From Bacillota bacterium (GTDB taxonomy: Bacteria; Bacillota; Clostridia; Christensenellales; QAND01): DNA of 47,354 nucleotides. The stretch covers positions 1-47,354 of the forward strand of contig QAND01000020.1 in the NCBI GenBank assembly GCA_003150225.1, in the 5' to 3' direction. The notes under the pieces are model-generated. The model did no database searches. It saw nothing but the letters and a program-made list of their open reading frames with translations, and had not been told where the DNA came from. Both the position numbers and the translations under genes were made by a program. This document shows, in pieces, positions 1-8,670 of the stretch (its first letter is position 1; the number at the start of each line of letters is the position of its first letter).

Positions 1-862
1 CGATCTGCTTACCCGGATGGATACCGATTATTTGGATGTGGGGATGATCCACTATGTGGATACCCAGGAGGATCTATCGCGGATGCTGGAAAACGGCATT
101 TTGGACTATGCTCAGGAGCTGAAGCAGAAGGGAATGATTCGCGCCATTGGGGTCAGTTCCCACGATCCTGGTGTGGCGCTCAGCCTGGTGGAGACTGGGG
201 TCATCGAGGTGTTGATGTTCAGCATCAACGCCGCCTATGATCTGTTGGATGCCGGCGTATCGGTGGATGATCTCATCAAGGCGGATCTGGTGCGGGAAGG
301 CAAAGACCTGCATGGAATCCATCCTGCTCGTCAGCGGCTCTACGAGGCCTGTGAGGCGCGTGGAGTGGGGATTACCGTTATGAAGCCCTTTGGTGCGGGG
401 AAGCTTTTAAAGGAGGAGCTATCCCCCTTTGGAGCCCCTATGACGCCGATCCAGTGTATCCATTATTGCCTGACCCGCCCAGGAGTGGCCAGCGTTCTGG
501 CGGGGTATCGGAGTCCGGCGGAGGTGGAAGCTGCCGTTGCCTATGAGTCCGCCACGCCGGAGGAACGGGATTACAGCCCGTTTTTGGGCGCTACACAGCT
601 CTATTCCATGGCGGGGAACTGTATGTACTGCAATCACTGCCTGCCCTGTCCTGCCCGCATTGATGTGGCCCAGGTCAACAAGTACCTGGATTTAGCGCTG
701 GTAGCGGAGGGCAAGGTGCCGGATACCGTGCGGGAGCATTATCTTGCCATGGAGACCCATGGAGAGGATTGCATTGCCTGCCGCAGCTGTGAGAGCAACT
801 GCCCCTTTGGAGTGCCGGTGGTGGAACGGATGAAAAAGGCCAAAGAAGTATTCGGCCGATGA
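1..862 (+). CDS. Aldo/keto reductase with C-terminal 4Fe-4S domain (5' truncated)
   Basis: The frame is open from base 2, so the gene starts upstream of the window; the visible ATG at 17 is internal. The visible ~287 residues are the later part of an aldo/keto reductase barrel (DYLDVGMIHYVD near the start, IGVSSHDP, then VMKPFGAGKL). The C-terminus adds a ferredoxin-like segment with cysteine groups CMYCNHCLPC and CIACRSCESNCP, enough for Fe-S cluster binding. This fits the predicted Fe-S oxidoreductases of anaerobes that carry both an AKR and a 4Fe-4S domain. The substrate cannot be read from the sequence. No terminator is visible after the stop; the ddh promoter follows within 40 bp. Confidence 0.88.
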   Translation, partial: DLLTRMDTDYLDVGMIHYVDTQEDLSRMLENGILDYAQELKQKGMIRAIGVSSHDPGVALSLVETGVIEVLMFSINAAYDLLDAGVSVDDLIKADLVREGKDLHGIHPARQRLYEACEARGVGITVMKPFGAGKLLKEELSPFGAPMTPIQCIHYCLTRPGVASVLAGYRSPAEVEAAVAYESATPEERDYSPFLGATQLYSMAGNCMYCNHCLPCPARIDVAQVNKYLDLALVAEGKVPDTVREHYLAMETHGEDCIACRSCESNCPFGVPVVERMKKAKEVFGR

Positions 863-894
863 AAAGATGCAAGGTTTTCTCATGGGGAGGCCTG

Positions 895-903
895 TGCTAT
901 AAT
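895..903 (+). promoter_or_regulatory. Extended -10 promoter for ddh
   Basis: TGCTATAAT is a perfect -10 hexamer with the TGn extension. The -35 position (875-880, TTTTCT) is poor, as is common with extended -10 promoters. It lies 44 bp before the ddh start codon. Confidence 0.55.
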
Positions 904-946
904 AGGGAACAAAAAACGGGCGGTATCGCCTTGGGAGGAAATGCAG

Positions 947-1936
947 ATGGAAAAGATCCGCTTGGGAATCGTAGGATATGGAAACATCGGGCGGGGCGTT
1001 GCCCAGGCCATTCGGATGAATCCTGATATGGAACTGGTGGCTTTCTTCAGCCGGCGGGATCCGGCGTTGGTCGAATTGGATCCTGCTGATGCCGGTACGC
1101 CAGTTTATGCTGCAAAAGACGCGGCCAACTATCAAGATCAGATTGACGTCATGCTGCTGTGCGGCGGCAGCGCCACCGATCTGCCCCAGCAGGGCCCGGA
1201 ATACGCCAAACTGTTCCACACCGTGGACAGCTTTGACACCCATGCAAGGATTCCGGAGTATTTTGCGGCCATGGATCAAGCGGCCCGGGAGAGCGGACAC
1301 CTGAACCTGATCTCCTGTGGCTGGGATCCCGGCCTTTTCTCCATGATCCGGTTGCTGGCGGGAGCTTGCTTACCCCAGGGGAATGACTACACCTTCTGGG
1401 GAGATGGGGTAAGCCAGGGCCACTCCGACGCCATCCGTAGGGTGCCTGGGGTGGCGTATGCCATCCAGTATACCCGGCCCTATCCTGAAGCCCTGGACGC
1501 TGTCCGCAGCGGAACAAATCCCCAGTTGACAACCCGGCAGAAGCACTTTAGAGAGTGCTTTGTGGTGGCAGAGGAGGGTGCGGACCGGGAGGAGATCACC
1601 CGAACCATTGTGGAAATGCCCAACTACTTCTCGGACTACAACACCACCGTTCACTTCATCACCATGGAGGAGATGGAGCGGGATCATGGCAAGATGCCCC
1701 ATGGCGGCTTTGTGTTCCGGTCGGGACGCACCAGCGATGACAACAACGCCATCGTGGAATTTTCTCTAAAGCTGGATTCCAACCCCCAATTTACCGCATC
1801 GGTGCTGGCAGCCTTCGCACGGGCGGTTCACCGCATGGCCCAGGCTGGCTGCGCCGGCGCTATGACGGTCTATGACGTTCCGTTGGGAATGCTCTCCACT
1901 CTCTCCTTTGAGGAGCAAAGAAAATACCTACTATGA
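947..1936 (+). CDS. ddh: meso-Diaminopimelate D-dehydrogenase
   Basis: NADPH-dependent enzyme that reductively aminates tetrahydrodipicolinate to meso-diaminopimelate in one step, for lysine and peptidoglycan synthesis in the cytoplasm. The N-terminus is a Rossmann motif (IRLGIVGYGNIGRGV), and family signatures follow: SCGWDPGLFS, WGDGVSQGHSDA and the C-terminal MTVYDVP. The length of about 329 residues is normal. Two in-frame ATGs exist, at 941 and 947. The GGAGG at 934-938 is 8 bases from the second and only 2 from the first, so 947 is chosen. The gene looks monocistronic, between an extended -10 promoter and a strong terminator. The dehydrogenase shortcut is typical of some clostridia. Confidence 0.95.
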   Translation: MEKIRLGIVGYGNIGRGVAQAIRMNPDMELVAFFSRRDPALVELDPADAGTPVYAAKDAANYQDQIDVMLLCGGSATDLPQQGPEYAKLFHTVDSFDTHARIPEYFAAMDQAARESGHLNLISCGWDPGLFSMIRLLAGACLPQGNDYTFWGDGVSQGHSDAIRRVPGVAYAIQYTRPYPEALDAVRSGTNPQLTTRQKHFRECFVVAEEGADREEITRTIVEMPNYFSDYNTTVHFITMEEMERDHGKMPHGGFVFRSGRTSDDNNAIVEFSLKLDSNPQFTASVLAAFARAVHRMAQAGCAGAMTVYDVPLGMLSTLSFEEQRKYLL

Positions 1937-1944
1937 GCAGAAAA

Positions 1945-1979
1945 ACAAAGCGCCGGGCCGCCCGGCGCTTTGTTTTTTA
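1945..1979 (+). terminator. Intrinsic terminator of ddh
   Basis: A perfect 14-bp inverted repeat (1945-1958 with 1960-1973, GC-rich core GCGCCGGGC) is followed by a T run at 1973-1978. Confidence 0.9.
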
Positions 1980-2098
1980 CATTGAAAAAGAAAAAATTGC
2001 AAAATAAATTGGCGGTATTCTACACATTTTTTCTCGTGAAGCCAAAAAGTGCTGTTGTTAAGGGGGTGAAGTACGTATCTTTTTTTTACAGCTTATAT

Positions 2099-2104
2099 TA
2101 TAAT
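2099..2104 (+). promoter_or_regulatory. Possible -10 element upstream of the papain-like gene
   Basis: TATAAT sits in a very AT-rich stretch 29 bp before the start codon of the next gene. No convincing -35 hexamer is present at 16-18 bp spacing, so this is tentative. Confidence 0.35.
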
Positions 2105-2132
2105 AAATAATATACCTTCTTGGGAGGTTGCA

Positions 2133-2828
2133 ATGCACCAAATGCAAGCACAGCGACCCTTGGCCCTGGAGGAGCAGCGGTATCTATATGTGATCCTTTC
2201 TTCCACCAAGACCAAGATCGGCTATCTGATCAAAAAGCTGTCCAAAACCATATACAGCCACACGTCCTTAAGCTTGGATCGGGAGATGCGGGAGATGTAT
2301 TCCTTTGCCCGGTACTATAAGTCTACTCCCTTTTACGGGGGATTTATCCGCGAAACCCCGGCGCGGTTTTCTCTGGGGAAGCCGGAGCCCATTTACATCA
2401 AGGTGTTTCGGCTGCCCGTTCCCCGGGATCAATATGAAAGCATTCAGCGCCGTCTGCATGAGATGGGAGAGGAGCCTTACCTATATAATCTATTCTCCGC
2501 TATTTTTCAATCCATGGGGAAAGGCTTTGATACCGAGAAGGCCTATACCTGTTCGGAGTTTGTGGCGCGGATGCTGCGCGAGGAAAACCTGGCTCAGATT
2601 CCCATGGAGGAGGCCCGGTGTTTGCCGCGGGACTTTGAGACCATTTTGGCGGAGTACCTCTATTATGAGGGGGATTTATGGGAATATTTGGGCCATGTAC
2701 CAGAGAATGATGATGAGTTTATGACCAAGCTGGGCTATTGGCGGGCCACAAAGGCCACCCTACAGTTGATGGGCGCGCTGATTCGTAGAAAAGCTTCTGC
2801 GCATCGCCAAAGCCGGTGGACCCTTTAG
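2133..2828 (+). CDS. Putative permuted papain-fold (YiiX/YebB-like) hydrolase
   Basis: 231 residues with no signal peptide or membrane segment. The layout fits the circularly permuted NlpC/P60-like (YiiX/YebB) cysteine hydrolases: an N-terminal strand (YLYVILSST), a conserved His in SHTSLSLD (His43), and much later a Cys at the start of a helix, YTCSEFVARML (Cys140). His-before-Cys is the permuted order. The start has GGGAGG at 2122-2127. The gene stands alone between two terminators. The substrate is unknown; relatives are thought to act on amide or lipid bonds. The fold is inferred from motif order, not from a search. Confidence 0.6.
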   Translation: MHQMQAQRPLALEEQRYLYVILSSTKTKIGYLIKKLSKTIYSHTSLSLDREMREMYSFARYYKSTPFYGGFIRETPARFSLGKPEPIYIKVFRLPVPRDQYESIQRRLHEMGEEPYLYNLFSAIFQSMGKGFDTEKAYTCSEFVARMLREENLAQIPMEEARCLPRDFETILAEYLYYEGDLWEYLGHVPENDDEFMTKLGYWRATKATLQLMGALIRRKASAHRQSRWTL

Positions 2829-2856
2829 GAAAATGGCAGAGATATCAAGCAAATAT

Positions 2857-2889
2857 AAAAAGCCCCTTCCAATGAAGAAGGGGCTTTTT
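2857..2889. terminator. Bidirectional terminator between converging genes
   Basis: AAAAAGCCCCTTC (2857-2869) pairs with GAAGGGGCTTTTT (2877-2889). A/T runs on both sides serve the plus-strand hydrolase gene and the minus-strand pot operon. Confidence 0.9.
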
Positions 2890-2914
2890 ATATTTATACA
2901 TTATGATGTGAAAA

Positions 2915-3961
2915 TTAGTTGGCCTTGATCTGCTCCCAATACCGGGAATAGACGGCCTCTTTGTCGCCCAGGTCCAGATACACCTCGCAGCGGTCCAGCA
3001 CGTCCTGGGGGGGATTGTAGGCGGGGTCGGCCTTTACGGCGTCGTCCATGAGCTCCAGAGCCGCTGCGTTGGGGGTGGCGTAGCCGATGTACTCGGAGTT
3101 GGCCTTAGCCACTTCTGCGTCACAGAGGTAGCTGAGGAAGGTGTAGGCAGCATCCAAATTCTCTCCCGTACAGGACTTGGTGATGCAGACGCCGTCAACC
3201 CATACGTTGGAGCCTTCCTTTGGTACGGCGTAGGCCAGATCCTCGTTTTCACCCATGCAGAAGATGGCGTCTCCCGAGTAGACCACCGCCATGGCGGCGC
3301 CGCCGTTGATCATGGTGGATTTGGCGTTGTCCATCATATAGGCCATGACCAAGGGCTTCTGGGCCTGAAGGGTCTCGGCGGCCTCCTGCAGTTCGCCGTC
3401 ATCGGTGGTGTTGACGCTGTAGCCCAGGCGCTTTAAGGCCACCGCCATGGAATCCCGAACGCTGTCGTACATGACGATCTTACCGGCGTATTTCTCATCC
3501 CAGAGAATGTCCCAGGAATCCACGGGATCATCCACCATGGTGGTATTGTAGAGGATGCCCACGGTACCCCACATATAGGGAATGGAATACTTGTTGCCAG
3601 GGTCAAAGGCCATGTTCAGGAAGGAATCCCCGATGTTGTCCAGATTTTCAATACGGCTGAGGTCCAGCTCCTGGAGCATTTCTTCCTGGATCAGCTTTTC
3701 GATCATGTAATCCGAGGGGAAGAGGATGTCGTATTCCGCGCCGCCTTCCAGCTTGGCCAGCATGGCCTCGTTGGAATCGAACATATCGTAGACTACCTTG
3801 ATTTCAGGATGATCCTTGCGGAACTGGTCCAGCACATCGTCGTCGATGTAATCCCCCCAGTTATAGATGCGAAGGGTAGCGGTGGTTTCCGTGCCGCCGC
3901 AGCCGGCAAGCATGGTGCAGGCCATAGCGAGGCAAAGTAGAAGGGCAAAGAATTTTTTCAT
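2915..3961 (-). CDS. potD: Polyamine ABC transporter substrate-binding lipoprotein PotD
   Basis: 348 residues. The N-terminal signal ends in a lipobox (MLAGC), so the mature protein is anchored to the outer membrane leaflet by its cysteine. The family signature follows at once (LRIYNWGDYIDDDVL), then PSDYMIEKL, NKYSIPYMWGTVGI and a Trp-rich ligand region, all typical of the spermidine/putrescine family (PotD/PotF). It delivers polyamine to PotBC. It is last in the operon; its ATG shares one base with the potC stop (TGATG), implying translational coupling. Spermidine versus putrescine preference cannot be decided here. Confidence 0.93.
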   Translation of the reverse strand: MKKFFALLLCLAMACTMLAGCGGTETTATLRIYNWGDYIDDDVLDQFRKDHPEIKVVYDMFDSNEAMLAKLEGGAEYDILFPSDYMIEKLIQEEMLQELDLSRIENLDNIGDSFLNMAFDPGNKYSIPYMWGTVGILYNTTMVDDPVDSWDILWDEKYAGKIVMYDSVRDSMAVALKRLGYSVNTTDDGELQEAAETLQAQKPLVMAYMMDNAKSTMINGGAAMAVVYSGDAIFCMGENEDLAYAVPKEGSNVWVDGVCITKSCTGENLDAAYTFLSYLCDAEVAKANSEYIGYATPNAAALELMDDAVKADPAYNPPQDVLDRCEVYLDLGDKEAVYSRYWEQIKAN

Positions 3962-4755
3962 CAGGCTTTTTTCTCCTTTCCATTTTGCACCCTGTTGGCC
4001 CGGATGTTGACGATGAGCAAAAGGGTGACAATGCTGACAAAGATGATGGCGGATAGGGCGTTAATCTTGGGGCTGATGCCCCGGCGGGCCATGGCATAGA
4101 TGGCGATGGATAGATTGCTAACGCCCTGGGTGGTAAAGTAGCTGACCACGAAATCGTCGATGGAAAGGGTCAGCGCGAAGATGGCGCCGGTGACGATACC
4201 CGGCATGATCTGGGGCACGATGATCTTCCACATGGCCCGGGTGGGTTTGCAGCCCAGGTCCAGAGCAGCCTCATAGAGGTTCTGGGGCATCTGCCGAAGC
4301 TTGGGCAGCACGGAGAAGATCACGTAGGGGATATTAAAGGTGATGTGGGCTAGGAGCAGGGTGGTATACCCCAGGCTCACCCGCAAAAACAGGAACAACA
4401 GCATCAGTGAGATACCGGTGACGATATCGGGGTTCAGCATGGGAATGTAGGTGGCGGTTTCCACCAGAGAGCGGGTCCGTTTCCGCATGCTGTGGATGCC
4501 GATGGCCGCCAGGGTGCCGATGACGGTGGCGATGAGGGCGGACAGCACCGCGATGGTAAGGGTGGTGCTGAGGGCGCTCATCAAGGAGGGATCCTGGAAG
4601 AGCTGCTCATACCATTTGAGGGAGAACCCCGACCACTTGCCCATGGTCTTTCCCGCGTTGAAGCTGAAGATGATCAACGTGGCGATGGGAGCGTATAAGA
4701 ACAACAGCACCAGGCCCAAATAGCCTTTCTGAAACAGGGATTTTACCTTCACCAC
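3961..4755 (-). CDS. potC: Polyamine ABC transporter permease PotC
   Basis: About 264 residues, the usual PotC length. It is a MetI-like inner-membrane permease with about six hydrophobic helices. The EAA-loop region (AALDLGCKPTRAMWKIIVPQI) contacts PotA. The open frame extends further upstream, but that part overlaps potB. The start is one of two adjacent GTG codons (4755 or 4752), 6-9 bases after a GGAGG at 4766-4762 inside the end of potB, giving a short overlap with potB. It works with PotB as the translocation pore. Confidence 0.9.
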   Translation of the reverse strand: MVKVKSLFQKGYLGLVLLFLYAPIATLIIFSFNAGKTMGKWSGFSLKWYEQLFQDPSLMSALSTTLTIAVLSALIATVIGTLAAIGIHSMRKRTRSLVETATYIPMLNPDIVTGISLMLLFLFLRVSLGYTTLLLAHITFNIPYVIFSVLPKLRQMPQNLYEAALDLGCKPTRAMWKIIVPQIMPGIVTGAIFALTLSIDDFVVSYFTTQGVSNLSIAIYAMARRGISPKINALSAIIFVSIVTLLLIVNIRANRVQNGKEKKA

Positions 4756-5576
4756 AGCATCCCTCCCGAATCGTCGTCCTGGTATTTCCGGAAGATAAAG
4801 GAGGATACCAGCATCAGGACCATCATCACCAGGCTCAGCGTGGCGCCAAAATGCCAATCCCGCATGAAGAAGAACTGGTTCTCGATGACGTCGCCGTACA
4901 TCATAAAGTTGCTGCCTCCCAGGAGGCGGGAAACGGCAAAGGTGGTGACGGCAGGCATAAAGACCATGGTGATGCCGGACACCACGCCCGGAAGGGAAAG
5001 GGGAAATCGAACCCGGCAAAATACGTTCCAGCTGTTTGCCCCCAGATCCTCCGCCGCTTCGATAAGCCCGTGGTCGATCTTTACCATAGCGGAGTAGATG
5101 GGGAGAATCATAAAGGGCAGGTAGTTATACACCAGGCCCAGGATGATGGCGAAGGTATTGTACAAGAGCTTGGGGTTCTGGATGCCAAAAAGCCCTAAAA
5201 ACTGGGCGACAACCCCGCCGCTATCCAGGATGTTGATGAGAGCGTAGGTACGCAGTAGGAAGTTCATCCACATGGGAAGGACAAAGAGGATGATCAACAG
5301 GCTTCCCTTTTTAAAGTTCCGGCTGGTGAGGATCAAAGCCACGGGATAGCCAATCAAAAGACAGACGCAGGTGGCGATAAAGGCCAGCCAGACGCTGCGG
5401 CCTAGAATGCCCATGTAGAGGGGATCAAAGGCTTTTATAAGGTTATCCAGGGTGAAGACCACTCCGCCGTCAGGGGCGGCTGCCGTCATGGCATAGTATA
5501 CGATGATCCCCAAGGGCACCAGGATGAAAATGGCCATCCAGATGAGATAGGGGGTGGCAAAAACGCTACGCTTCAT
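4749..5576 (-). CDS. potB: Polyamine ABC transporter permease PotB
   Basis: 275 residues starting [13 protein letters not shown], the same length as characterised PotB. There are six predicted membrane helices and an EAA loop ([21 protein letters not shown]). The long upstream frame lies within potA and is discarded; the chosen ATG overlaps the 3' end of potA by 11 bp. It is the second pore subunit and pairs with PotC. Confidence 0.92.
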   Translation of the reverse strand: MKRSVFATPYLIWMAIFILVPLGIIVYYAMTAAAPDGGVVFTLDNLIKAFDPLYMGILGRSVWLAFIATCVCLLIGYPVALILTSRNFKKGSLLIILFVLPMWMNFLLRTYALINILDSGGVVAQFLGLFGIQNPKLLYNTFAIILGLVYNYLPFMILPIYSAMVKIDHGLIEAAEDLGANSWNVFCRVRFPLSLPGVVSGITMVFMPAVTTFAVSRLLGGSNFMMYGDVIENQFFFMRDWHFGATLSLVMMVLMLVSSFIFRKYQDDDSGGMLW

Positions 5577-6660
5577 AATCGGCTGCCCCCTCCAACTCCT
5601 CCTCGGTGGCAAGCGGCATATCGGACGCCTTCATCACATGGATGGCGTCCGGCTCGATATCGATGCCAACCGGGGTGCCTTCGGCCACGTAATCGGTGCT
5701 GTGGATGGTAAACTCCAAATCCTCGTGGAGCCGTACCCGGATCTCGTAGTGGACCCCCATAAAGAGGATGGATTCCACCACGCCGTGGAGCATGCCGCGG
5801 TCATTGGGGGTGATGTCCAAGTCCTCAGGACGAAGGACGATCTCTACCTCCTCGTTCCGGCTAAAGCCCCGGTCCACACAGATGAACTCCTGACCGGCGA
5901 AACGGCATTTATAGTCCTCCAGCATGACGCCGGGCAGGATGTTGCTCTCCCCGATGAAGTCGGCCACATAGGCGTTGATGGGCTCGTTGTAGATGTCCAC
6001 CGGAGTGCCGATTTGGACGATCTGCCCCTTGTTCATGACCACGATGGTATCGCTCATGGTAAGAGCTTCCTCCTGGTCGTGGGTAACGAAGACGAAGGTG
6101 ATGCCCAGCTGCTGCTGCATCTTCTTCAGCTCCAGCTGCATCTCCTTGCGGAGCTTTAGATCCAAGGCTGCCAGGGGCTCATCCAAGAGAAGAACCTCGG
6201 GCTCGTTTATAAGGGCCCGGGCGATGGCAATACGTTGCTGCTGCCCGCCGGAAAGGGACTCCACCTCCCGCTTTTCAAAGCCGGAGAGGTTGACCAATTC
6301 CAGCATCTCCCGCACCTTCTGGTCGATAAGCTTTTTATCCTTCTTTTTCAGGGTTAGACCGAAGGCAACGTTGTCATAGACATTCATGTGGGGAAAAAGG
6401 GAATACTTCTGGAAAACGGTATTGACCCTCCGCTTATAGGGGGGCAGGTCGTTGATGCGCTGGCCCTCAAAGAGAATGTCTCCATCATCGGGCTTTTCAA
6501 AGCCGGCAATGAGCCGCAAAAGGGTGGTTTTTCCGCAGCCGGAAGGGCCCAATAGGGTGATGAACTCCCTGCGGCGGACGTATAGATTCACCCCATCCAG
6601 GGCTTTTTCGCCGTCAAAGGATTTGGTGAGATTCACAAGATCGATGATTTTATCCGCCAT
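5566..6660 (-). CDS. potA: Polyamine ABC transporter ATPase PotA
   Basis: 364 residues. Walker A is GPSGCGKTT (residues 38-46), the signature is LSGGQQQR, Walker B is [12 protein letters not shown], and the H-loop is [17 protein letters not shown]-type C-terminal domain begins near [12 protein letters not shown]. This is the CUT1/PotA arrangement; context with potBCD makes polyamine uptake the likely function. The gene starts 27 bp after the XRE/cupin regulator stop, so the five genes probably form one transcript. Confidence 0.93.
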   Translation of the reverse strand: MADKIIDLVNLTKSFDGEKALDGVNLYVRRREFITLLGPSGCGKTTLLRLIAGFEKPDDGDILFEGQRINDLPPYKRRVNTVFQKYSLFPHMNVYDNVAFGLTLKKKDKKLIDQKVREMLELVNLSGFEKREVESLSGGQQQRIAIARALINEPEVLLLDEPLAALDLKLRKEMQLELKKMQQQLGITFVFVTHDQEEALTMSDTIVVMNKGQIVQIGTPVDIYNEPINAYVADFIGESNILPGVMLEDYKCRFAGQEFICVDRGFSRNEEVEIVLRPEDLDITPNDRGMLHGVVESILFMGVHYEIRVRLHEDLEFTIHSTDYVAEGTPVGIDIEPDAIHVMKASDMPLATEEELEGAADYEA

Positions 6661-6687
6661 AGCGGCATTCCCCTCCTATGGAGATAT

Positions 6688-7227
6688 TCAAAAGGTCGGC
6701 GGGCAGCTGACCCATAAAATCTTGGCAACGGACTTTCCCGGGTTCTGAATCTCATGGGGGGCGTTGCTGGAGAAGTAGAAGGAATCCCCCTTCTTCACTT
6801 TGTACCGGTTGTTACCGATGACGAGCAGGATGCTCCCCGTGAGGACGTAACCAAACTCCTCCCCCTCGTGGGGGTTATCCCGTCCGCCGGTACCTCCGGG
6901 GGATAGGGTTAGGAGGATGGGCTCCATGGCGTTGCGCTGGGCGGCGGTGATGAGCCATTCCACCCGGCTGCCGTTGGCCGGATCCACCTTTTCGAAGATA
7001 TCCGCCCCGGTGTAGACCACCTTTTCCTCCCCATCCTCCGAGAAGAACTCCCGAAGATTGGTGCCCAGACATTCCAGGATATCCATCAGGGTATTGATGG
7101 AGGGGGAGGTCAGATCCCGCTCCAGCTGGGAGATGAAGGACTTGCTCAGTTCCGCCCGGTCCGCCAGTTCCTCCTGGGTGAGGCCTAGCTCCTGCCGCAG
7201 CTGTTTGATCTTAGCTCCAATGTTCAA
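6688..7227 (-). CDS. XRE-family regulator with C-terminal cupin (PuuR-like)
   Basis: About 179 residues: an N-terminal helix-turn-helix of the Cro/CI type (IKQLRQELGLTQEELADRAELSKSFISQLERD) and a C-terminal cupin barrel (PHEGEEFGYVLTGSILLVI, DSFYFSSNAPHEIQNPG). Regulators of this build commonly control polyamine genes, and this one heads the pot operon, so polyamine-responsive autoregulated control is inferred. Start: a GTG at 7236 overlaps the GGAGG itself, whereas TTG at 7227 is 8 bases from GGAGG (7240-7236) and begins LNIGAKIKQL; the TTG is preferred. Confidence 0.88.
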   Translation of the reverse strand: MNIGAKIKQLRQELGLTQEELADRAELSKSFISQLERDLTSPSINTLMDILECLGTNLREFFSEDGEEKVVYTGADIFEKVDPANGSRVEWLITAAQRNAMEPILLTLSPGGTGGRDNPHEGEEFGYVLTGSILLVIGNNRYKVKKGDSFYFSSNAPHEIQNPGKSVAKILWVSCPPTF

Positions 7228-7250
7228 CGCCGTCACCTCCCGGGTAACTG

Positions 7251-7279
7251 ATTCTAAACCAAAAGTTCACTAACACTAA
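7251..7279 (-). promoter_or_regulatory. Possible promoter/operator of the XRE-pot operon
   Basis: Read on the minus strand, TAGAAT (7256-7251) lies 17 bp after TTAGTG (7279-7274), and that TTAGTG is tandemly duplicated (7279-7268). The perfect 6-bp tandem repeat over the -35 region could be a regulator site. The -35 is weak, so this is tentative. Confidence 0.35.
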
Positions 7280-7345
7280 ACTTACATGCGAGGACTATTA
7301 AAGCAGATTTATAGGGAGAAGTCAAGAGCGTTTTGCATCCCGGCC

Positions 7346-7374
7346 TTGCACAATGGGAAGGGTTTTTCTATGAT
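7346..7374 (+). promoter_or_regulatory. SigA-type promoter of the glycosylase gene
   Basis: TTGCAC (7346-7351), 17-bp spacer, TATGAT (7369-7374). The predicted transcript starts near 7381, which rules out the long upstream in-frame extension and supports the ATG at 7463. Confidence 0.65.
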
Positions 7375-7462
7375 GGAGAAAAGAGAGCCGGAATTGGCCG
7401 TGTTTGGCCGGAAAAAGCCGGTTCTATCCCAAATGAAGAGTGAAAAAAGGAGGAGATCCCCT

Positions 7463-8083
7463 ATGAGATATACCAGAGAGGAATTGAGCCAACCGGGCCT
7501 GGATTTGGCAAGGGAGCTCATCGGCGCTACCATCATCAGCGAGCTGGGCGGGGAGCGGACGGGAGGGGTCATCGTAGAGACCGAAGCCTATCTGGGGAAG
7601 GAGGATCGCGCCGCCCACAGCTGCCGGGGGAACCCCAACGGCCGCACTCGGGTGGTATATGGCCCCGGCGGATACGCCTATGTGCATCTGATCTACGGTA
7701 TGTACCATTGCGTCAACGTGGTATCCGCCGCGGAGGGGGTGCCCCAGTGTGTGCTTTTGCGGAGCATCTATCCCACCGTGGGCCTTTCCGTTATGGAGCG
7801 CCGCCGGAAACGGAAGGGGATTCGGGGGCTGACCGACGGGCCGGGCAAGCTTTGCATGGCCTTGGGCATCAGCCTTGAAGACTATGGCGCGGATTTTACA
7901 GGGGACCGGATTTACCTGCTAAAAGGGGAAAAGAAACTGCCCATGAAGGCCACGCCCCGGGTGGGGGTGGACTATGCCGGAGAGGACGCTCTTTTGCCCT
8001 ACCGATTTGTGGCGACGGATGTAAGCTCCTTGGGAATCCAGGAATACGAGCGGGATTTTCGGAGCATGCTGAACCGTAAATAG
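7463..8083 (+). CDS. DNA-3-methyladenine glycosylase (AAG/Mpg family)
   Basis: 206 residues. It excises alkylated and deaminated purines from DNA in base excision repair. Family motifs are clear: GVIVETEAYLGKEDRAAH (catalytic Glu), PGGYAYVHLIYGMYHCVNVV, LLRS, DGPGKLCMALGI and the closing PYRFVATD. The frame stays open upstream to 7286, but the ATG at 7463 has AGGAGG at 7450-7455 and lies after the promoter, and the protein then starts where family members do. It is monocistronic with its own terminator. Confidence 0.93.
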   Translation: MRYTREELSQPGLDLARELIGATIISELGGERTGGVIVETEAYLGKEDRAAHSCRGNPNGRTRVVYGPGGYAYVHLIYGMYHCVNVVSAAEGVPQCVLLRSIYPTVGLSVMERRRKRKGIRGLTDGPGKLCMALGISLEDYGADFTGDRIYLLKGEKKLPMKATPRVGVDYAGEDALLPYRFVATDVSSLGIQEYERDFRSMLNRK

Positions 8084-8091
8084 TAAATAGG

Positions 8092-8124
8092 AAAACCGCC
8101 CCGAGATTCCCTCGGGGCGGTTTT
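8092..8124. terminator. Bidirectional terminator
   Basis: AAAACCGCCCCGAG (8092-8105) pairs perfectly with CTCGGGGCGGTTTT (8111-8124). T tails on both strands can end the glycosylase gene and the converging collagen-like gene. Confidence 0.9.
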
Positions 8125-8150
8125 ACGATGGAGTTTGGTTATATGTTCAA

Positions 8151-8600
8151 TCATTGCCATGGATAGGCCATGTTATCCAGCCGCTGGTTGGCCCGGGCGG
8201 CGTCGTCCTTTGCCGCCTGGATGTCGCTTTTCATGGTGTTGATGTCCTGGGCCTGCTGCTGGATCTTAGCGTTGGCGGCCGCCAACTGGTCTTCCAGTTC
8301 CTGAATTTGGGCCTGGAGGTCGGCGATTACCTGGGGGTCGGCATCCTCGCCGGGTTCCCCCTGGGGTCCCTGAGGGCCGGTAGCCCCAGTGGCTCCGCGG
8401 GGGCCTTGGGCGCCGGTATCACCCTTTTCCCCTTTTTCTCCCTGGATTCCCTGTTCCCCTTGCTCGCCCTGGATTCCCTGTTCTCCCTGGGGACCTTGGG
8501 GCCCCTGAGGGCCTGCTTCTCCGCCGCATCCCACCAGGCAGAGCGCCAGCATCAGGATCGCCACCAAAAGCGTGGCGGCCCGCAGCCAATGCTGTTTCAT
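8151..8600 (-). CDS. Collagen-like (Gly-X-Y) repeat lipoprotein with coiled coil
   Basis: 149 residues. The lipoprotein signal ends in LVGC (Cys25). From Gly30 to Gly84 there are about 19 uninterrupted Gly-X-Y triplets ([15 protein letters not shown]), the sequence form of a collagen triple helix. Residues about 88-143 form a heptad-rich, Gln/Ala/Leu-rich coiled coil ([19 protein letters not shown]) that could nucleate trimers. The product is predicted to be a surface-anchored trimeric stalk of unknown role. GGAGG precedes the ATG. The gene begins directly after the purC terminator with no room for its own promoter, so expression may depend on readthrough. Confidence 0.8.
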   Translation of the reverse strand: MKQHWLRAATLLVAILMLALCLVGCGGEAGPQGPQGPQGEQGIQGEQGEQGIQGEKGEKGDTGAQGPRGATGATGPQGPQGEPGEDADPQVIADLQAQIQELEDQLAAANAKIQQQAQDINTMKSDIQAAKDDAARANQRLDNMAYPWQ

Positions 8601-8631
8601 ACGACATACCTCCTAAAAAAATAAAAAATAG

Positions 8632-8657
8632 AAAAATGGGGCCCAACTGGGCCCCAT
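8632..8657 (-). terminator. Terminator between purC and the collagen-like gene
   Basis: ATGGGGCCCA (8636-8645) pairs with TGGGCCCCAT (8648-8657). On the minus strand it is followed by a long T-rich run, leading into the ribosome site of the downstream gene. Confidence 0.8.
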
Positions 8658-8670
8658 CTTATGCACGGGT

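Noticed and set aside
7286..7462. 59-residue N-terminal extension of the 3-methyladenine glycosylase
   Set aside because: A good promoter lies inside it and AGGAGG marks the ATG at 7463, which matches the family N-terminus.
8250..8520. Triplet-repeat DNA considered as a CRISPR or VNTR array
   Set aside because: It is the coding sequence of Gly-X-Y repeats; there is no spacer-repeat pattern, and no CRISPR array is present in the window.
8419..8646. Minus-strand Gly/Arg-rich frame overlapping the collagen-like gene
   Set aside because: It is a shifted reading of the Gly-X-Y repeat; the repeat DNA naturally leaves other frames open.
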